From ZC4RG17 sp036259475 (GTDB taxonomy: Bacteria > Actinomycetota > Acidimicrobiia > Spongiisociales > ZC4RG35), in contig DATABS010000013.1 of assembly GCA_036259475.1 (NCBI GenBank), positions 1 to 64,000 on the forward strand: DNA of 64,000 nt, read 5' to 3'. The translations under genes were made by a program, and so were the position numbers. The notes beneath the pieces were generated by a model that saw only the letters and a program-made list of their open reading frames with translations, ran no database searches and was not told the DNA's origin. Below, piece after piece: positions 35,968 through 45,304 of the stretch (the stretch's first letter is position 1; every line of letters begins with the position of its first letter).

Positions 35968-36590
35968 CTGCGCCGCGGCCGCGCCTAGTCGTCGTCGACC
36001 ACGGGGCCGGGAACCTGGTCTCGATCTCCCAGGCGCTGGAGCGGGTGGGAGCCGACGTCTCGGTGGTCGACACGCCTGCGGGCCTCGACCGCGCCGACGG
36101 GGTCGTTCTTCCCGGCGTGGGTTCCACCGCCGCCGTGATGGAAGGGATCCGTCGTCATGGATTCGAGGACCCCCTCAAGGCGCTGGAGGTTCCGCTCTTG
36201 GGGATATGCGTGGGGATGCAGGTCTTGTTCGAGCGCTCGGCCGAGGACGACGCCGCCTGTCTCGGGTTCCTGGGGGGAACCGTGGAGCGGTTGATAAAAG
36301 CCCCGACGCTCCCCCACATCGGTTGGAACGACCTCGAGCTTTCCGGCCGCTCGCCACTGTTCTCGGGTTTGGGTGACCCCGTCGTCTACTTCGTCCACTC
36401 CTACGCCCCGGTACCCGACGATCCCCAAGTGGTAGCAGCCACCTCCCACCACGGCCGTCGCTTCGTGGCGGCCGTCAGCTCCGGGTCGGTGGAAGGGGTG
36501 CAGTTCCACCCGGAGCGATCCGGCGCGACCGGCCTCCGGATCCTGGCCCGTTTCGTCGAGGGATGCCGGGAGACGGCCGATGTTGCGTAG
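35964..36590 (+). CDS. hisH: Imidazole glycerol phosphate synthase, glutaminase subunit
   Basis: A 208-residue class I glutamine amidotransferase feeding ammonia to HisF. The nucleophile Cys is in LLGICVGMQVLFE (~residue 80), and the His-Glu pair in GVQFHPERSG (~184-186). The oxyanion region VLPGVGSTAA is also present. ATG 35964 overlaps hisB, and its end overlaps hisF by eleven bases. Confidence 0.95.
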   Translation: MTAPRPRLVVVDHGAGNLVSISQALERVGADVSVVDTPAGLDRADGVVLPGVGSTAAVMEGIRRHGFEDPLKALEVPLLGICVGMQVLFERSAEDDAACLGFLGGTVERLIKAPTLPHIGWNDLELSGRSPLFSGLGDPVVYFVHSYAPVPDDPQVVAATSHHGRRFVAAVSSGSVEGVQFHPERSGATGLRILARFVEGCRETADVA

Positions 36591-37344
36591 CCGGGTCATC
36601 CCCTGTCTCGACGTTTCGGGCGGCCGGGTGGTCAAGGGCGTCAATTTCGTCGACCTGGTCGACGAGGGCGACCCGGTTGAGCTGGCCCGCCGTTACTCCG
36701 ACGAAGGGGCAGACGAGATCTGCTTCCTCGACATCTCCGCCACTCCCGACCAGCGGGGGACGACGCTGGACGTCATCCGCCGCACGGCCTCCGACGTCTT
36801 CATTCCGCTGACCGTGGGTGGAGGGGTGCGGACCGGCGACGACATGAAGGCGGTACTTCGAGCCGGAGCCGACAAGGTATCGGTCAACACGGCCGCCGTG
36901 GCGGACCCTGAGCTGATCGCGGCATGCCGGCGCCGGTTCGGGCGCCAATGCGTAGTGCTGGCGATCGACGCCCGCCGAAGAGCGGACGGGTTCGAGGTCG
37001 TCGTGAAGGGCGGACGGGAGACCACCGGCCGCGATGCCGTGGAATGGGCTCGACAGGGCGTCGAACTGGGAGCCGGCGAGATCCTTCTCACCTCGATGGA
37101 CCGCGATGGCACCAAGGACGGCTTCGACCTCGAACTGACCAGGGCCGTCGCCGATGCGGTCGAGGTACCGGTGATCGCCTCCGGTGGAGCGGGGACGGCC
37201 GGGCACTGCGCCGACGCCGTGACGGCGGGCGGAGCCTCGGCGGTCCTGGCCGCCTCGATCTTCCATCGGCGTGAGGTCGATATCTCCGAGGTCAAGGCGG
37301 CAATGGCCGCCGCCGGAGTGCCGGTGAGGGCGGCGATGGGATGA
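36580..37344 (+). CDS. hisF: Imidazole glycerol phosphate synthase, cyclase subunit
   Basis: A 254-residue TIM barrel making imidazole glycerol phosphate and AICAR from PRFAR and ammonia. The catalytic Asp residues occur in IPCLDVSGGRVVKGVNF and LTSMDRDGTKDGFD; the phosphate site shows VGGGVRT and IASGGAG. It works with HisH encoded directly upstream. Confidence 0.96.
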   Translation: MLRSRVIPCLDVSGGRVVKGVNFVDLVDEGDPVELARRYSDEGADEICFLDISATPDQRGTTLDVIRRTASDVFIPLTVGGGVRTGDDMKAVLRAGADKVSVNTAAVADPELIAACRRRFGRQCVVLAIDARRRADGFEVVVKGGRETTGRDAVEWARQGVELGAGEILLTSMDRDGTKDGFDLELTRAVADAVEVPVIASGGAGTAGHCADAVTAGGASAVLAASIFHRREVDISEVKAAMAAAGVPVRAAMG

Positions 37345-37949
37345 CACCCGAGTGGGATGAGCGAGGGCTGGTCGCAGCCGTGGTCCAGGACGCCGACAGT
37401 GCGCGGGTACTGATGCTGGGCTGGATGAATGCCGAAGCGGTGGCGGCGACCCGACAGACCGGCAAGGTGACGTTCTGGTCACGGTCACGGCAGGAGCTGT
37501 GGGAGAAGGGCGCCACCTCAGGCAACTGGCTCGAACTCGTCTCGATGCAGCTCGACTGCGACGGCGACACCTTCCTGGTGAAGGCCCGGCCGCACGGTCC
37601 TACGTGTCACACCGGAGACGCCACCTGCTGGGGCGACCAACCGACCGCCGGCTTCGCCGGTCTAGACGAGCTCTGGTCCGTGATCTCGGACCGAAGCGTC
37701 AGCCGACCCGAGGGCAGCTATACGACCAGCCTGCTCGCTCAAGGTCCCGAGGGGGCCGGACGCAAGCTGGTCGAGGAAGCCACCGAAGTGCTCCTCGCCG
37801 CCAAGAACCATGCCTCAGGCACGGCCGACGACCGCCGGGTGGCCGAAGAAGCCGCCGACCTGCTCTATCACCTGATGGTCGTGCTGGCGGAACGTCGGAT
37901 CGCCCCCGCCGAGGTGCTCTCCGTCCTGACCGAGCGCCGTAGCACCTGA
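37341..37949 (+). CDS. hisI: Bifunctional phosphoribosyl-AMP cyclohydrolase / phosphoribosyl-ATP pyrophosphatase
   Basis: A 202-residue HisI-HisE fusion. Residues ~1-105 are the zinc/magnesium cyclohydrolase (LMLGWMNAEAV, FWSRSRQELWEKG, LDCDGDTFLV, GPTCHTGDATCW). Residues ~110-202 are the MazG-like HisE domain (GRKLVEEATEVLLAAKN, EEAADLLYHLMVVL). In many actinobacteria the two are separate, so the fusion is a small lineage marker. It closes the his operon. Confidence 0.93.
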   Translation: MTPEWDERGLVAAVVQDADSARVLMLGWMNAEAVAATRQTGKVTFWSRSRQELWEKGATSGNWLELVSMQLDCDGDTFLVKARPHGPTCHTGDATCWGDQPTAGFAGLDELWSVISDRSVSRPEGSYTTSLLAQGPEGAGRKLVEEATEVLLAAKNHASGTADDRRVAEEAADLLYHLMVVLAERRIAPAEVLSVLTERRST

Positions 37950-37980
37950 CCTGACGAAGTCATCGCGCAGAAGGGCGGTC

Positions 37981-38190
37981 TCAGGCGGCGCGTCGAGCGT
38001 GGGATGGCGAGTTCGAGACCAGCCGCGACCCGATGGCGATCAGCCCATGGCCGAGGGCGTCGATCACGCCCGCGCCGTAGCTGCCGGCCAGGCCGGTACG
38101 CGAGGCCCATCGCAGCCGACGGGCCTCGGCCGTCTCCCGCGCCTCTCGGATCCGTGCCTCCGCAACTCCGGATGTGTGATAGGGGATCAT
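37981..38190 (-). CDS. Small hypothetical protein downstream of an ArsR-type regulator
   Basis: A 69-residue protein, basic and Arg/Ala-rich at the start (EARIREARETAEARRLRW), then a weakly hydrophobic glycine-rich stretch (GAGVIDALGHGLIAIGSRL). Not recognised. The ATG overlaps the stop of the upstream regulator by four bases, which supports its being a real, co-translated gene. Confidence 0.55.
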   Translation of the reverse strand: MIPYHTSGVAEARIREARETAEARRLRWASRTGLAGSYGAGVIDALGHGLIAIGSRLVSNSPSHARRAA

Positions 38191-39305
38191 GCTTCCCTCC
38201 TCAGGGTCGTCTGGCTCTCGAAGCCAGCCGTCAGGTATTCGTCCAGCGCCCGCCGCGCTTCGGGAAGGACCGACGAACGGGGGCCGTACGTCTTGGCGCC
38301 GGTGACAGGATCTATGACCACGCGGACGAGTCCGGCGCTCCGTAGCAATCCGACGTGGTGATGAACCGTCGACTTGGTGACATCCAGGATCTCCGCCAGG
38401 TCGTCGAGGGTCGTCGCACTCTCGGAGAGGCGGCGCAAGATCCGCAATCGCTTCTCATCCCCCAGCGCCTTGTGCAGTTTCACAACCCACGCAGGAGGGG
38501 CCTCCGGATCGGTGCCGATGTATTCGTCGGCCACCGGAAAGGCCACCATGAGGACGTCCCGGTACCTGTCGATCACGGCCCACGGCCGCAGCACCACGGA
38601 TGGCACCAGGACCAGCCGGGAAACGCCGGGGGGGATCCGGTAGTCGAGGCCATTGGTGACCCCTTCGATCACGCGCTCGGGGTCGGCACCCTTGGCGAGC
38701 GCCTGCGTCGCCCGCGCCGCCTCCGCGGTGGCCTGGGCGAAGTCGGCCTCGAACGGGGCGAACACATCGGTTCGCCAACGGCGCAGGGCGTCCACCAGCC
38801 GGTGACGCAGCTCGCCTTCGTCCATTTCGAACAGCTGGCGGTACCACTCGACGGAATCAGGCTTGTCGGCGAGGACCGACTCCAGAGCGGAGATGTCCCC
38901 CGCTACGGCCCGGTCCACCAACCTGGCGTCGTCCGGCAGAGTGCACTCATATGCCAGGAGTGCCTCACGAACCGCGGCCGGGTCGAGCGTCTCGATCCAT
39001 GCGAGCACTGTGTCGACGTCGTAGGGCCCGGGAGCGAACGCGACCAGACCGCGCAGGGCGCACCAGGTCAGGCACTGGCCTCCGCCAAGGAACTCGATCT
39101 CGCTTCGGAGGTCGGCATCGGTCGACTCGGCCAACGCCTTGAACCAGTCGCCGCCCAGCTCGAAGCTGTTCTGCTCCTCGCCGGAGTCGAACGCCAGCCA
39201 GATCGTGAGCAGGAGCTCGTAGATCGACCCGCCCACCGCTTCCACGGGCAGCTGCCGGCGGACCTGGGTCATGTCTCGCACTCGTGGTCCGCCTGGGATA
39301 GTCAT
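38187..39305 (-). CDS. ArsR-type transcriptional regulator with large N-terminal domain
   Basis: A 372-residue protein. A winged helix of the ArsR class is near the C-terminus, about residues 270-335 (KALGDEKRLRILRRL, then TLDDLAEILDVTKSTVHHHVGLLRSAGLV). The long N-terminal region (1-260) is not recognised and may be the sensor domain. No cysteine metal site is apparent in the HTH. It diverges from the ccm operon across 165 AT-richer bases with palindromes such as GTTTTAAAC (39331-39339), so it may control cytochrome c maturation. That link is inferred from position. Confidence 0.8.
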   Translation of the reverse strand: MTIPGGPRVRDMTQVRRQLPVEAVGGSIYELLLTIWLAFDSGEEQNSFELGGDWFKALAESTDADLRSEIEFLGGGQCLTWCALRGLVAFAPGPYDVDTVLAWIETLDPAAVREALLAYECTLPDDARLVDRAVAGDISALESVLADKPDSVEWYRQLFEMDEGELRHRLVDALRRWRTDVFAPFEADFAQATAEAARATQALAKGADPERVIEGVTNGLDYRIPPGVSRLVLVPSVVLRPWAVIDRYRDVLMVAFPVADEYIGTDPEAPPAWVVKLHKALGDEKRLRILRRLSESATTLDDLAEILDVTKSTVHHHVGLLRSAGLVRVVIDPVTGAKTYGPRSSVLPEARRALDEYLTAGFESQTTLRREA

Positions 39306-39470
39306 GATCTTGCTCGATTCCGATCTAGCCGTTTTAAACTTTTCGTACAGCACGGACAATACAGCATCGTGGAGTTCATTTCAAGCTTTTCGAACGGCAA
39401 CTTTTCCTTCGCGCGAACCATGCTTTTTCCGGCTGGGAATCTGACGCCCAAGCGGGGAGACTTCGCCCTC

Positions 39471-40106
39471 ATGCCCCTCGCCCAGCTCTGTGATGTGCGC
39501 CTCGAACTCGGCCGCCGACCCGTTCTCACGGGTCTCGACCTCATAGTCGAAGCAGGCGAACGGGTCGGGATCGCCGGACCCAACGGCGTAGGCAAAACCA
39601 CGCTGCTATCGGTTCTCGCCACCCTCCGTCCTCCGGCAGGCGGGGACGGCCAGGTGCTCGGAGCGCGCCTGGGTAGCGAGGCGGCGTACGCCGTTCGGCC
39701 TCGGATCGGATGGTCGGGTCACGAACCGGCCTTGTACGACGAACTGACGCTCGCCGACAATCTGGCTCACTTCGCCCGGCTGGCTGGAAAGGACGGCTCG
39801 CGGGCCGAAGCGTTGCTCGGCGACGTCGGCCTGGCCGGCGTCGCCCGGCGCCGGGCCCGGTTCTGTTCCAACGGCATGCGCCGGCGGGCCGACCTCGCCC
39901 GCCTGCTCATGACCGACCCGGAACTGGTACTCCTGGATGAGGCTCACGCCGGGCTCGACGCAGATGCCGTCGTCATCGTCGACGTGATCTGTCGGCGCGC
40001 CATCGCCGGCGGGGGCGCGGTGGTGATGGTCTCCCACGACGCGGCGGGCCTCACCCACCAGGTCGACCGGGTCGTCACGATGGTCAACGGGAGGCTGGTG
40101 CCATGA
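39471..40106 (+). CDS. ccmA: Heme exporter ATP-binding protein (System I cytochrome c maturation)
   Basis: A 211-residue ABC ATPase. Walker A GPNGVGKTT (~35), the signature is the CcmA-style SNGMRRRADLAR, and Walker B LVLLDEAHAGLD. With CcmB and CcmC it drives release of heme-loaded CcmE. The start ATG 39471 opens the operon; an upstream in-frame extension has no similarity. CcmB overlaps by four bases. Confidence 0.85.
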   Translation: MPLAQLCDVRLELGRRPVLTGLDLIVEAGERVGIAGPNGVGKTTLLSVLATLRPPAGGDGQVLGARLGSEAAYAVRPRIGWSGHEPALYDELTLADNLAHFARLAGKDGSRAEALLGDVGLAGVARRRARFCSNGMRRRADLARLLMTDPELVLLDEAHAGLDADAVVIVDVICRRAIAGGGAVVMVSHDAAGLTHQVDRVVTMVNGRLVP

Positions 40107-40774
40107 GGTTCTGGTCCCAGGTCCGAGAGGTCGCTCGGCGTGATCTGCTCGCCGAGCAGCGGGCGGGCGAGGTGGTATCGATCGTCATCCCGTTCGGAGC
40201 GGTCGCCCTGATGGCGTTCCCCCTGGCGCTCGGCATCGATTCGGCCGTGATCTCGCGGGTGGGACCGGCGGTGTTCTGGGTGGTCACCCTCCTCTTCACC
40301 ATGCAGATCGCCCTCCGTAACAGCGCCTCCGACCGGCCGGCGCACCGGGCCGTGCTCGCCCTCCTCGGGGTGGATCCGCTCGCCCGGCTGCTGGGACGCA
40401 GCCTCGCCTCCGCCGTCCTCATCGGGATCTTCATGGCGGTGCTCTTCCCGCTCATGGTGCTCTTCTACACCCCCGACCTCCCCCGCGGGTGGCCGGCGGC
40501 GCTGATTCCGGCGGCGCTGAGCGGGATCGGGCTGGCCGAAGTCGCCACCCTGGCCGCCGAGTTGACCGCCGGGCTGCGCACCCGGTCGACGCTAGCTCCC
40601 CTCATCGTCGCCCCCCTTGCCATACCGCTGCTGATCGGCGCCTCCCAGGCCATGGAATCCTTGGCTGTCGGGGGCAGTATCCTTCCTTGGGTAGTGCTGG
40701 TCACGGCGACGGACCTCGCCCTGGCGGTGATTTCCGCCCTGATCGCCCGCCCCCTGGAGGAAGCCTCCTTATGA
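40103..40774 (+). CDS. ccmB: Heme exporter membrane protein CcmB
   Basis: A 223-residue protein with six hydrophobic segments. Start MRFWSQVREVARRDLLAEQR and the loop LRNSASDRPAHRAVLALLGVDPLARLLGRSL resemble the CcmB family (AFAxDxxxGxLEQL-like region is diverged). The genes on both sides, ccmA and ccmC with four-base overlaps, fix the identity. Confidence 0.85.
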   Translation: MRFWSQVREVARRDLLAEQRAGEVVSIVIPFGAVALMAFPLALGIDSAVISRVGPAVFWVVTLLFTMQIALRNSASDRPAHRAVLALLGVDPLARLLGRSLASAVLIGIFMAVLFPLMVLFYTPDLPRGWPAALIPAALSGIGLAEVATLAAELTAGLRTRSTLAPLIVAPLAIPLLIGASQAMESLAVGGSILPWVVLVTATDLALAVISALIARPLEEASL

Positions 40775-41484
40775 AATCTCCGACCTGGATCCGGATCTTG
40801 CAGCTGACGGCCGCCGCCGCTCTCGCCTTCGGACTCGTCGCCGCCCTAAGGGCACCAGTGGATGCGTTCCAGGGTGAGTACTCCCGGATCATGCATGTCC
40901 ACGTGCCGAGTTCCTGGCTCGCTTTCCTGGCCTTCGGGGTCACTGCTCTCGCCTCTGTGATGTGGCGGGTCCGACGCACACGACGCTGGGACCGCCTGGC
41001 CGCCTCCTCCGCAGAACTGGGCGTGCTCTTCACCGCCCTTTCGCTTCTCACCGGCTCGATCTGGGGTGGCGGCGTGTGGGGCACCTACTGGGACTGGGCC
41101 GACCCCCGGATGGCGACGACCGCGCTGATGTTCTTCATCTATCTCGGCTATCTGGCCTTGCGACGCACGACCGACGATCCCCAGGCCGCCGCCTCCCGCG
41201 CTTCCCTCCTGGGGATCATCGCCGTGATCCAGGTGCCACTGGTCTATTTCTCGGTCAACTTGTTCCGTGGCCTCCATCAGGGCCAGTCGATCCGCCCCGA
41301 CGGGGTGACGATGCCCACCGAGATGCTGATGGCCATGCTCATCAACCTCGCCGCGCTCACCATCGTCTACGTCGCCCTGCTCGCCTCACGTGTGCACCTG
41401 ATGGGTCGTGAGGAAGGGCGGGAGGCCGAAGCGGTCGCCGGCGCCGGAGTCGTTGCCCCGCGGCTGGAGGTGGGCGATGCCTGA
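40771..41484 (+). CDS. ccmC: Heme-handling protein CcmC
   Basis: A 237-residue, six-helix protein of the heme-handling family. It has the periplasmic histidine near MHVHVPSSWLAF and the tryptophan-rich motif WGTYWDWADPR (~residue 105). CcmC loads heme onto CcmE. Its stop overlaps the small ccmD gene by eight bases. Confidence 0.9.
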   Translation: MKSPTWIRILQLTAAAALAFGLVAALRAPVDAFQGEYSRIMHVHVPSSWLAFLAFGVTALASVMWRVRRTRRWDRLAASSAELGVLFTALSLLTGSIWGGGVWGTYWDWADPRMATTALMFFIYLGYLALRRTTDDPQAAASRASLLGIIAVIQVPLVYFSVNLFRGLHQGQSIRPDGVTMPTEMLMAMLINLAALTIVYVALLASRVHLMGREEGREAEAVAGAGVVAPRLEVGDA

Positions 41485-41584
41485 GACGGCGGTGTTGATC
41501 ACCTATCTGGCTACCTACGGTGCCATCGTCGGCTACGCCGCCTGGCTGGAGGTGCGCCGGCGTCGGCTGTCGTCGACGGAGTGA
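41477..41584 (+). CDS. ccmD: CcmD-like small membrane protein
   Basis: A 35-residue peptide (ATG 41477, TGA 41582-41584) with one helix, ITYLATYGAIVGYAAWLEV, followed by RRRR. Size, single helix, positive C-terminus and position between ccmC and ccmE fit CcmD, which helps release holo-CcmE from CcmABC. Confidence 0.8.
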   Translation: MPETAVLITYLATYGAIVGYAAWLEVRRRRLSSTE

Positions 41585-41588
41585 GCAC

Positions 41589-41993
41589 GTGACCCACCGC
41601 CGTTTCGTTCTCTTCGGAGCCGTGGGAGTGGTGGCTTTGGTGGTGGGACTGATGGTCTCGTCGCTCTCCTCGGGCCTCACCTACTACCTGTACCCGTCGG
41701 AAGCCCTCGACCAGCGCGCCGAGTTCCCCGACGGCACCCGGTTTCGGCTCGCCGGACTGGTGGTCGAGGGCACCATCACCGAGGAAGGGCCGGTGACGAG
41801 CTTCGTGGTCTCGGACGGTCAGGGCGAGATCCCTGTCGACCTCGACGGGCGCGTGCCGCCGCTGTTCGCCGACGGAGTGCCGGTGCTGGTCGAGGGCGCC
41901 TGGCGGGAAAACCGCTTCGCCGCCGATGAGGCGGTGATCCGCCACGACGAGAACTACACCATCCCCGACGAGGGCGGAGCCTTCGAGTCATGA
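41589..41993 (+). CDS. ccmE: Heme chaperone CcmE
   Basis: A 134-residue protein with one N-terminal helix (~8-28) and an OB-fold domain. The heme-binding HxxxY motif is intact as HDENYTI near the C-terminus, so the usual covalent heme-histidine link is expected. The GTG start at 41589 follows ccmD by four bases. Confidence 0.92.
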   Translation: MTHRRFVLFGAVGVVALVVGLMVSSLSSGLTYYLYPSEALDQRAEFPDGTRFRLAGLVVEGTITEEGPVTSFVVSDGQGEIPVDLDGRVPPLFADGVPVLVEGAWRENRFAADEAVIRHDENYTIPDEGGAFES

Positions 41994-42063
41994 GATTTCC
42001 CCGATACCTGGTCGCGCATGAAATGCGGGCCTCGCGTCGTGCTTCCGACGCGAATACCTCCTG

Positions 42064-44100
42064 ATGCTGGCGTTCGTCGGGCTCGCGGCACTGATGACGG
42101 CTCTCGCCGGGGCCGCATGGCTCACCGTGGGAGGGGCCATGAGGGCCCTCGAGCTGCGTCGGGGGGCGGCCTCTCCTAGGGATCTGAGGGTGCCCGCCGC
42201 GTTGACCCTGGGCGGCGCCATCTCCGCCATGGCGGTGCTGGAGCTGGCTCTCATCTTCGACGACTTCTCCCTTGCCTACGTCGCCGGCAATCATGCGCGG
42301 GCGACTCCGTTCCCCTACAACGTCGCCAGTGCCTGGTCGGCCCTCGAGGGATCGATCGTGCTGTGGGGACTGGTGCTCGCCACCTTCACCTGGCTGGCTT
42401 GGCGTGACCACCGCCGCCGGACCGACGCCCTCTCCGCCGGCGCCCTCGCCGTGATGGGGCTGGTCGGCATCTTCTTCTTCGGGTTGATGCTCACCGTCGC
42501 CAACCCGTTCGAGGTGTGTGTCGAGGCGACCGCCACCCGCTGCCTCGTCGCCAGCCCGTTGCCGTGGTCGGTCATTCAGGTCCCGGCTGACGGGCTGGGA
42601 CCCAACCCGCTGCTCCAGAACCACATCCTCATGGCGGTCCACCCGCCCCTGCTCTACGTGGGGTACGTGGGACTGACGACGCCGTTCGCCTACGCCATTT
42701 CCGCACTCGCCCTCACCCAGCCCGGACCCGAGTGGCTGCGCCGCACCCGCCGCTGGACCCTGGTGGCGTGGAGCTTCCTCACGCTGGGAATTCTGTTCGG
42801 GGGTTGGTGGGCGTACGAGGTCTTGTCGTGGGGCGGCTATTGGGCCTGGGATCCGGTCGAGAACGCGTCGCTCCTTCCCTGGCTGGTGGCGACTGCCTTC
42901 GTTCACTCGTCTCTCGTCCAGCAGCGGAGAGGGATGCTGCAAGCCTGGAATTTCATCCTCGTCATCTCCGCCTTCGCCCTCACCATCCTGGGCACCTTCC
43001 TCACCCGCTCCGGCACCATCACGTCAGTCCACTCGTTCACGCAGTCGGCCATCGGACCGGTCCTGCTCGCGTTCCTGGTCCTGGTGATGGCGGGGTCCTT
43101 CGCCCTCTTCGCCACCCGCTCGCATCTGGTGGCCTCGGCTCCCCGTCTGGACAGCTTCGCCTCTCGAGAGGGATCGTTCCTGGCCAACAACCTCCTTCTC
43201 ACCGTCTTCGCCCTCGTCGTACTCGTCGGCACCGTCTATCCCCTCGTCCTCGAGGCATTCACCGGAACCCAGGTCGGCGTGGGAGAGCCGTTCTACAACC
43301 GGCTCACAGTGCCGCTGGCCTTCGCACTCCTGCTGCTCATGGGCCTGGGTCCTGTGACCCCGTGGCGACATGCCTCGCTCCGGCTCGTCTGGAGCCGCAT
43401 CCGCGGACCGCTCCAGGTGGCGCTGGCTGCTGGAATCGTCACCGCCGTGGTGTCGACCCGGATCGGCTGGGTGGTGGCAGCGGTCGTGGCGTCAGTGTTC
43501 GTTATCGGCGTGATCGTCCGCCACTTGCTCGACCTCGCCGGTCGCCGTACCCGGGCCACCGGGAGGGGAATCATCACCGAGTCACGCTCCGTGGTCATGA
43601 GCGACCCGCCGTTCTGGGCCGGACAGCTGTCCCACGTAGGCGTCGCCCTGGTTGCCTTGGGACTGGCTTTCGCCGCCAACCTCTCCACCCATCAGACGGT
43701 CGACCTAGAGCCGGGAGACTCGTTTGCCTTCGCCGGCTACGACCTGACCTACCGCTCACCTTTCCAGCGGACCGAGCCGTCACGCCGCATCGTGGGGGCC
43801 ACCATCGTCGTCAGCCGAGGTGGTGAGGTCGTCACGGAACTGGAGCCGCGGAGCAATTACTTCGGTGCGGACCCGACCGGGATACCCTCGCCCGCCGTCA
43901 TGTCCCGTCCCAGCGGAGATCTGTACCTCACACTCCTTCGGATCGACCAGGTAGGCATTCGGCTCCAGGCCGACACCTCGCCGTTGATCTGGCTGGTGTG
44001 GCTGGGCGGATTGGTCACCGCCGCCGGTGGCTTCTGGGCTCTCCAGGCGCGGCGGGCTTCTCCATCCCGAGCGGCGGTCGCGGAGACGACCAGTGGCTGA
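42064..44100 (+). CDS. ccmF: Cytochrome c heme lyase subunit CcmF
   Basis: A 678-residue protein with about 15 helices. The WWD-domain is clear: GGWWAYEVLSWGGYWAWDPVENAS (residues ~247-270), and the family stretch NPLLQNHILMAVHPPLLYVGYVG with its histidines lies at ~180. CcmF transfers heme from CcmE to apocytochrome CxxCH sites. The 70-base gap after ccmE holds no separate gene. The stop overlaps the next start. Confidence 0.93.
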   Translation: MLAFVGLAALMTALAGAAWLTVGGAMRALELRRGAASPRDLRVPAALTLGGAISAMAVLELALIFDDFSLAYVAGNHARATPFPYNVASAWSALEGSIVLWGLVLATFTWLAWRDHRRRTDALSAGALAVMGLVGIFFFGLMLTVANPFEVCVEATATRCLVASPLPWSVIQVPADGLGPNPLLQNHILMAVHPPLLYVGYVGLTTPFAYAISALALTQPGPEWLRRTRRWTLVAWSFLTLGILFGGWWAYEVLSWGGYWAWDPVENASLLPWLVATAFVHSSLVQQRRGMLQAWNFILVISAFALTILGTFLTRSGTITSVHSFTQSAIGPVLLAFLVLVMAGSFALFATRSHLVASAPRLDSFASREGSFLANNLLLTVFALVVLVGTVYPLVLEAFTGTQVGVGEPFYNRLTVPLAFALLLLMGLGPVTPWRHASLRLVWSRIRGPLQVALAAGIVTAVVSTRIGWVVAAVVASVFVIGVIVRHLLDLAGRRTRATGRGIITESRSVVMSDPPFWAGQLSHVGVALVALGLAFAANLSTHQTVDLEPGDSFAFAGYDLTYRSPFQRTEPSRRIVGATIVVSRGGEVVTELEPRSNYFGADPTGIPSPAVMSRPSGDLYLTLLRIDQVGIRLQADTSPLIWLVWLGGLVTAAGGFWALQARRASPSRAAVAETTSG

Positions 44101-45304
44101 CACTACTGTCGCCGAAAGGGCCCCGGCCGCAATCCGTGCCGTTCCTTGGTCGGTGATCAGCGTCGTCACCATGGCGGTCGCCCTGATCGTGCTGGTGGCT
44201 ACTTACCAGCCTCCCCGGGACACGGCGGAGCAGATCGGCGCTCTGATACGGTGCCCGGTCTGCCAGGGCGTGCCCATCACGGACTCACCCGCCCCCATGG
44301 CGCGGGACATGATGGCTGTGTTGCGTCAGAGGCTTGACGAGGGAGCATCCCGGGAAGAGGCGGTCGAGGCAGTGCTGGGGGCGTATCCCGGCTCGCTCCT
44401 CCTCCAGCCTCGAATTTCTGTCTCGACCATCGCTCTGTGGCTGGTACCCCTGGTTGCCCTGGTCGGCGGGGCGGGGCTTGCGCTGACGGTGCAGCGAAGT
44501 CGCCGGGGAGAGGCCGCGCCGGCCGAGACACGGGAACTGGAGCAGCGCCTCGCCCAGGTCGACACCGACCTCGACGAGCTCTCCGTTCAGGAGGCGGCCG
44601 GCGACATCGACCATCAGGCCGCCCATCATCTGCGGCTCGCCTACGAGGCCGAGGCGGCCGAGACACGATCGCTCCTCGCCGCCGCTCGTTCGGCGCCCGC
44701 TCCTCTCCCCCGCTCGCCCCGCCGGGTCGCCCTGGGGGCCGGACTGCTCGTGGGTTCGCTCGTTGTCGTCGTGGTGGCGGCGGGAGCCTTCTTGGTCGAT
44801 CGGCCCGGCGCCACATCCGGGGTGGCCGCCTCCCTCGAAGGCAACCCCGCCGACTACTCCAACGAGACCCTCGCCGCGGTGATCGCCGCCAATCTCGACC
44901 ACCCCCAGATCGACGGCATGCGTCTCGCCCTGGCCGAGCGACACTTCGAGTCAGGTGATTACCAGTCGGCCTTCCCCTATTTCCTCGACGTCGCTTCCAG
45001 CGAGGCGGCCACGCCCGCCCAGGCCGCCACGGCTCTGACCCGGCTCGGCTGGATGGCCTACGACGGCAACGGGGAGGTCGAGACGGCTCTCGACCTGTTG
45101 GCGCAGGCTCGGAGACTCAGCCCTGAGGACCCGTTCCCCATCTATTTGGAAGGGCTCGTCGTCTGGTGCGGTCAGGGCGATGCCGCCGCCGGTTCCGCCG
45201 CATTCCGGCAGGTGCTCGAACACGACTTGGGCGACACCCAGATTCGTTCCCGGGTGGAAGCCGACCTGGCGTCGGCCGAGGCGGGCGAGGAGTGCAGCAG
45301 GTGA
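44093..45304 (+). CDS. ccmH: CcmH/CcmI-type fusion: thiol reductase plus TPR apocytochrome chaperone
   Basis: A 403-residue protein. An N-terminal helix is followed by the CcmH redox motif LIRCPVCQGVPITDS (~residue 47-61) and a membrane helix at ~120. A coiled stretch, another helix (~215-240) and C-terminal TPR-like repeats (~265-400) make up a CcmI/CycH-like part that would hold apocytochromes. The GTG start at 44093 overlaps ccmF. The single-chain arrangement is a variant of the separate CcmH and CcmI. Confidence 0.88.
   Translation: MADTTVAERAPAAIRAVPWSVISVVTMAVALIVLVATYQPPRDTAEQIGALIRCPVCQGVPITDSPAPMARDMMAVLRQRLDEGASREEAVEAVLGAYPGSLLLQPRISVSTIALWLVPLVALVGGAGLALTVQRSRRGEAAPAETRELEQRLAQVDTDLDELSVQEAAGDIDHQAAHHLRLAYEAEAAETRSLLAAARSAPAPLPRSPRRVALGAGLLVGSLVVVVVAAGAFLVDRPGATSGVAASLEGNPADYSNETLAAVIAANLDHPQIDGMRLALAERHFESGDYQSAFPYFLDVASSEAATPAQAATALTRLGWMAYDGNGEVETALDLLAQARRLSPEDPFPIYLEGLVVWCGQGDAAAGSAAFRQVLEHDLGDTQIRSRVEADLASAEAGEECSR

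Noticed and set aside
41994..42063. Possible extra small gene between ccmE and ccmF
   Set aside because: The ATG at 41991 gives only a short frame with no family features; it looks like a spacer.
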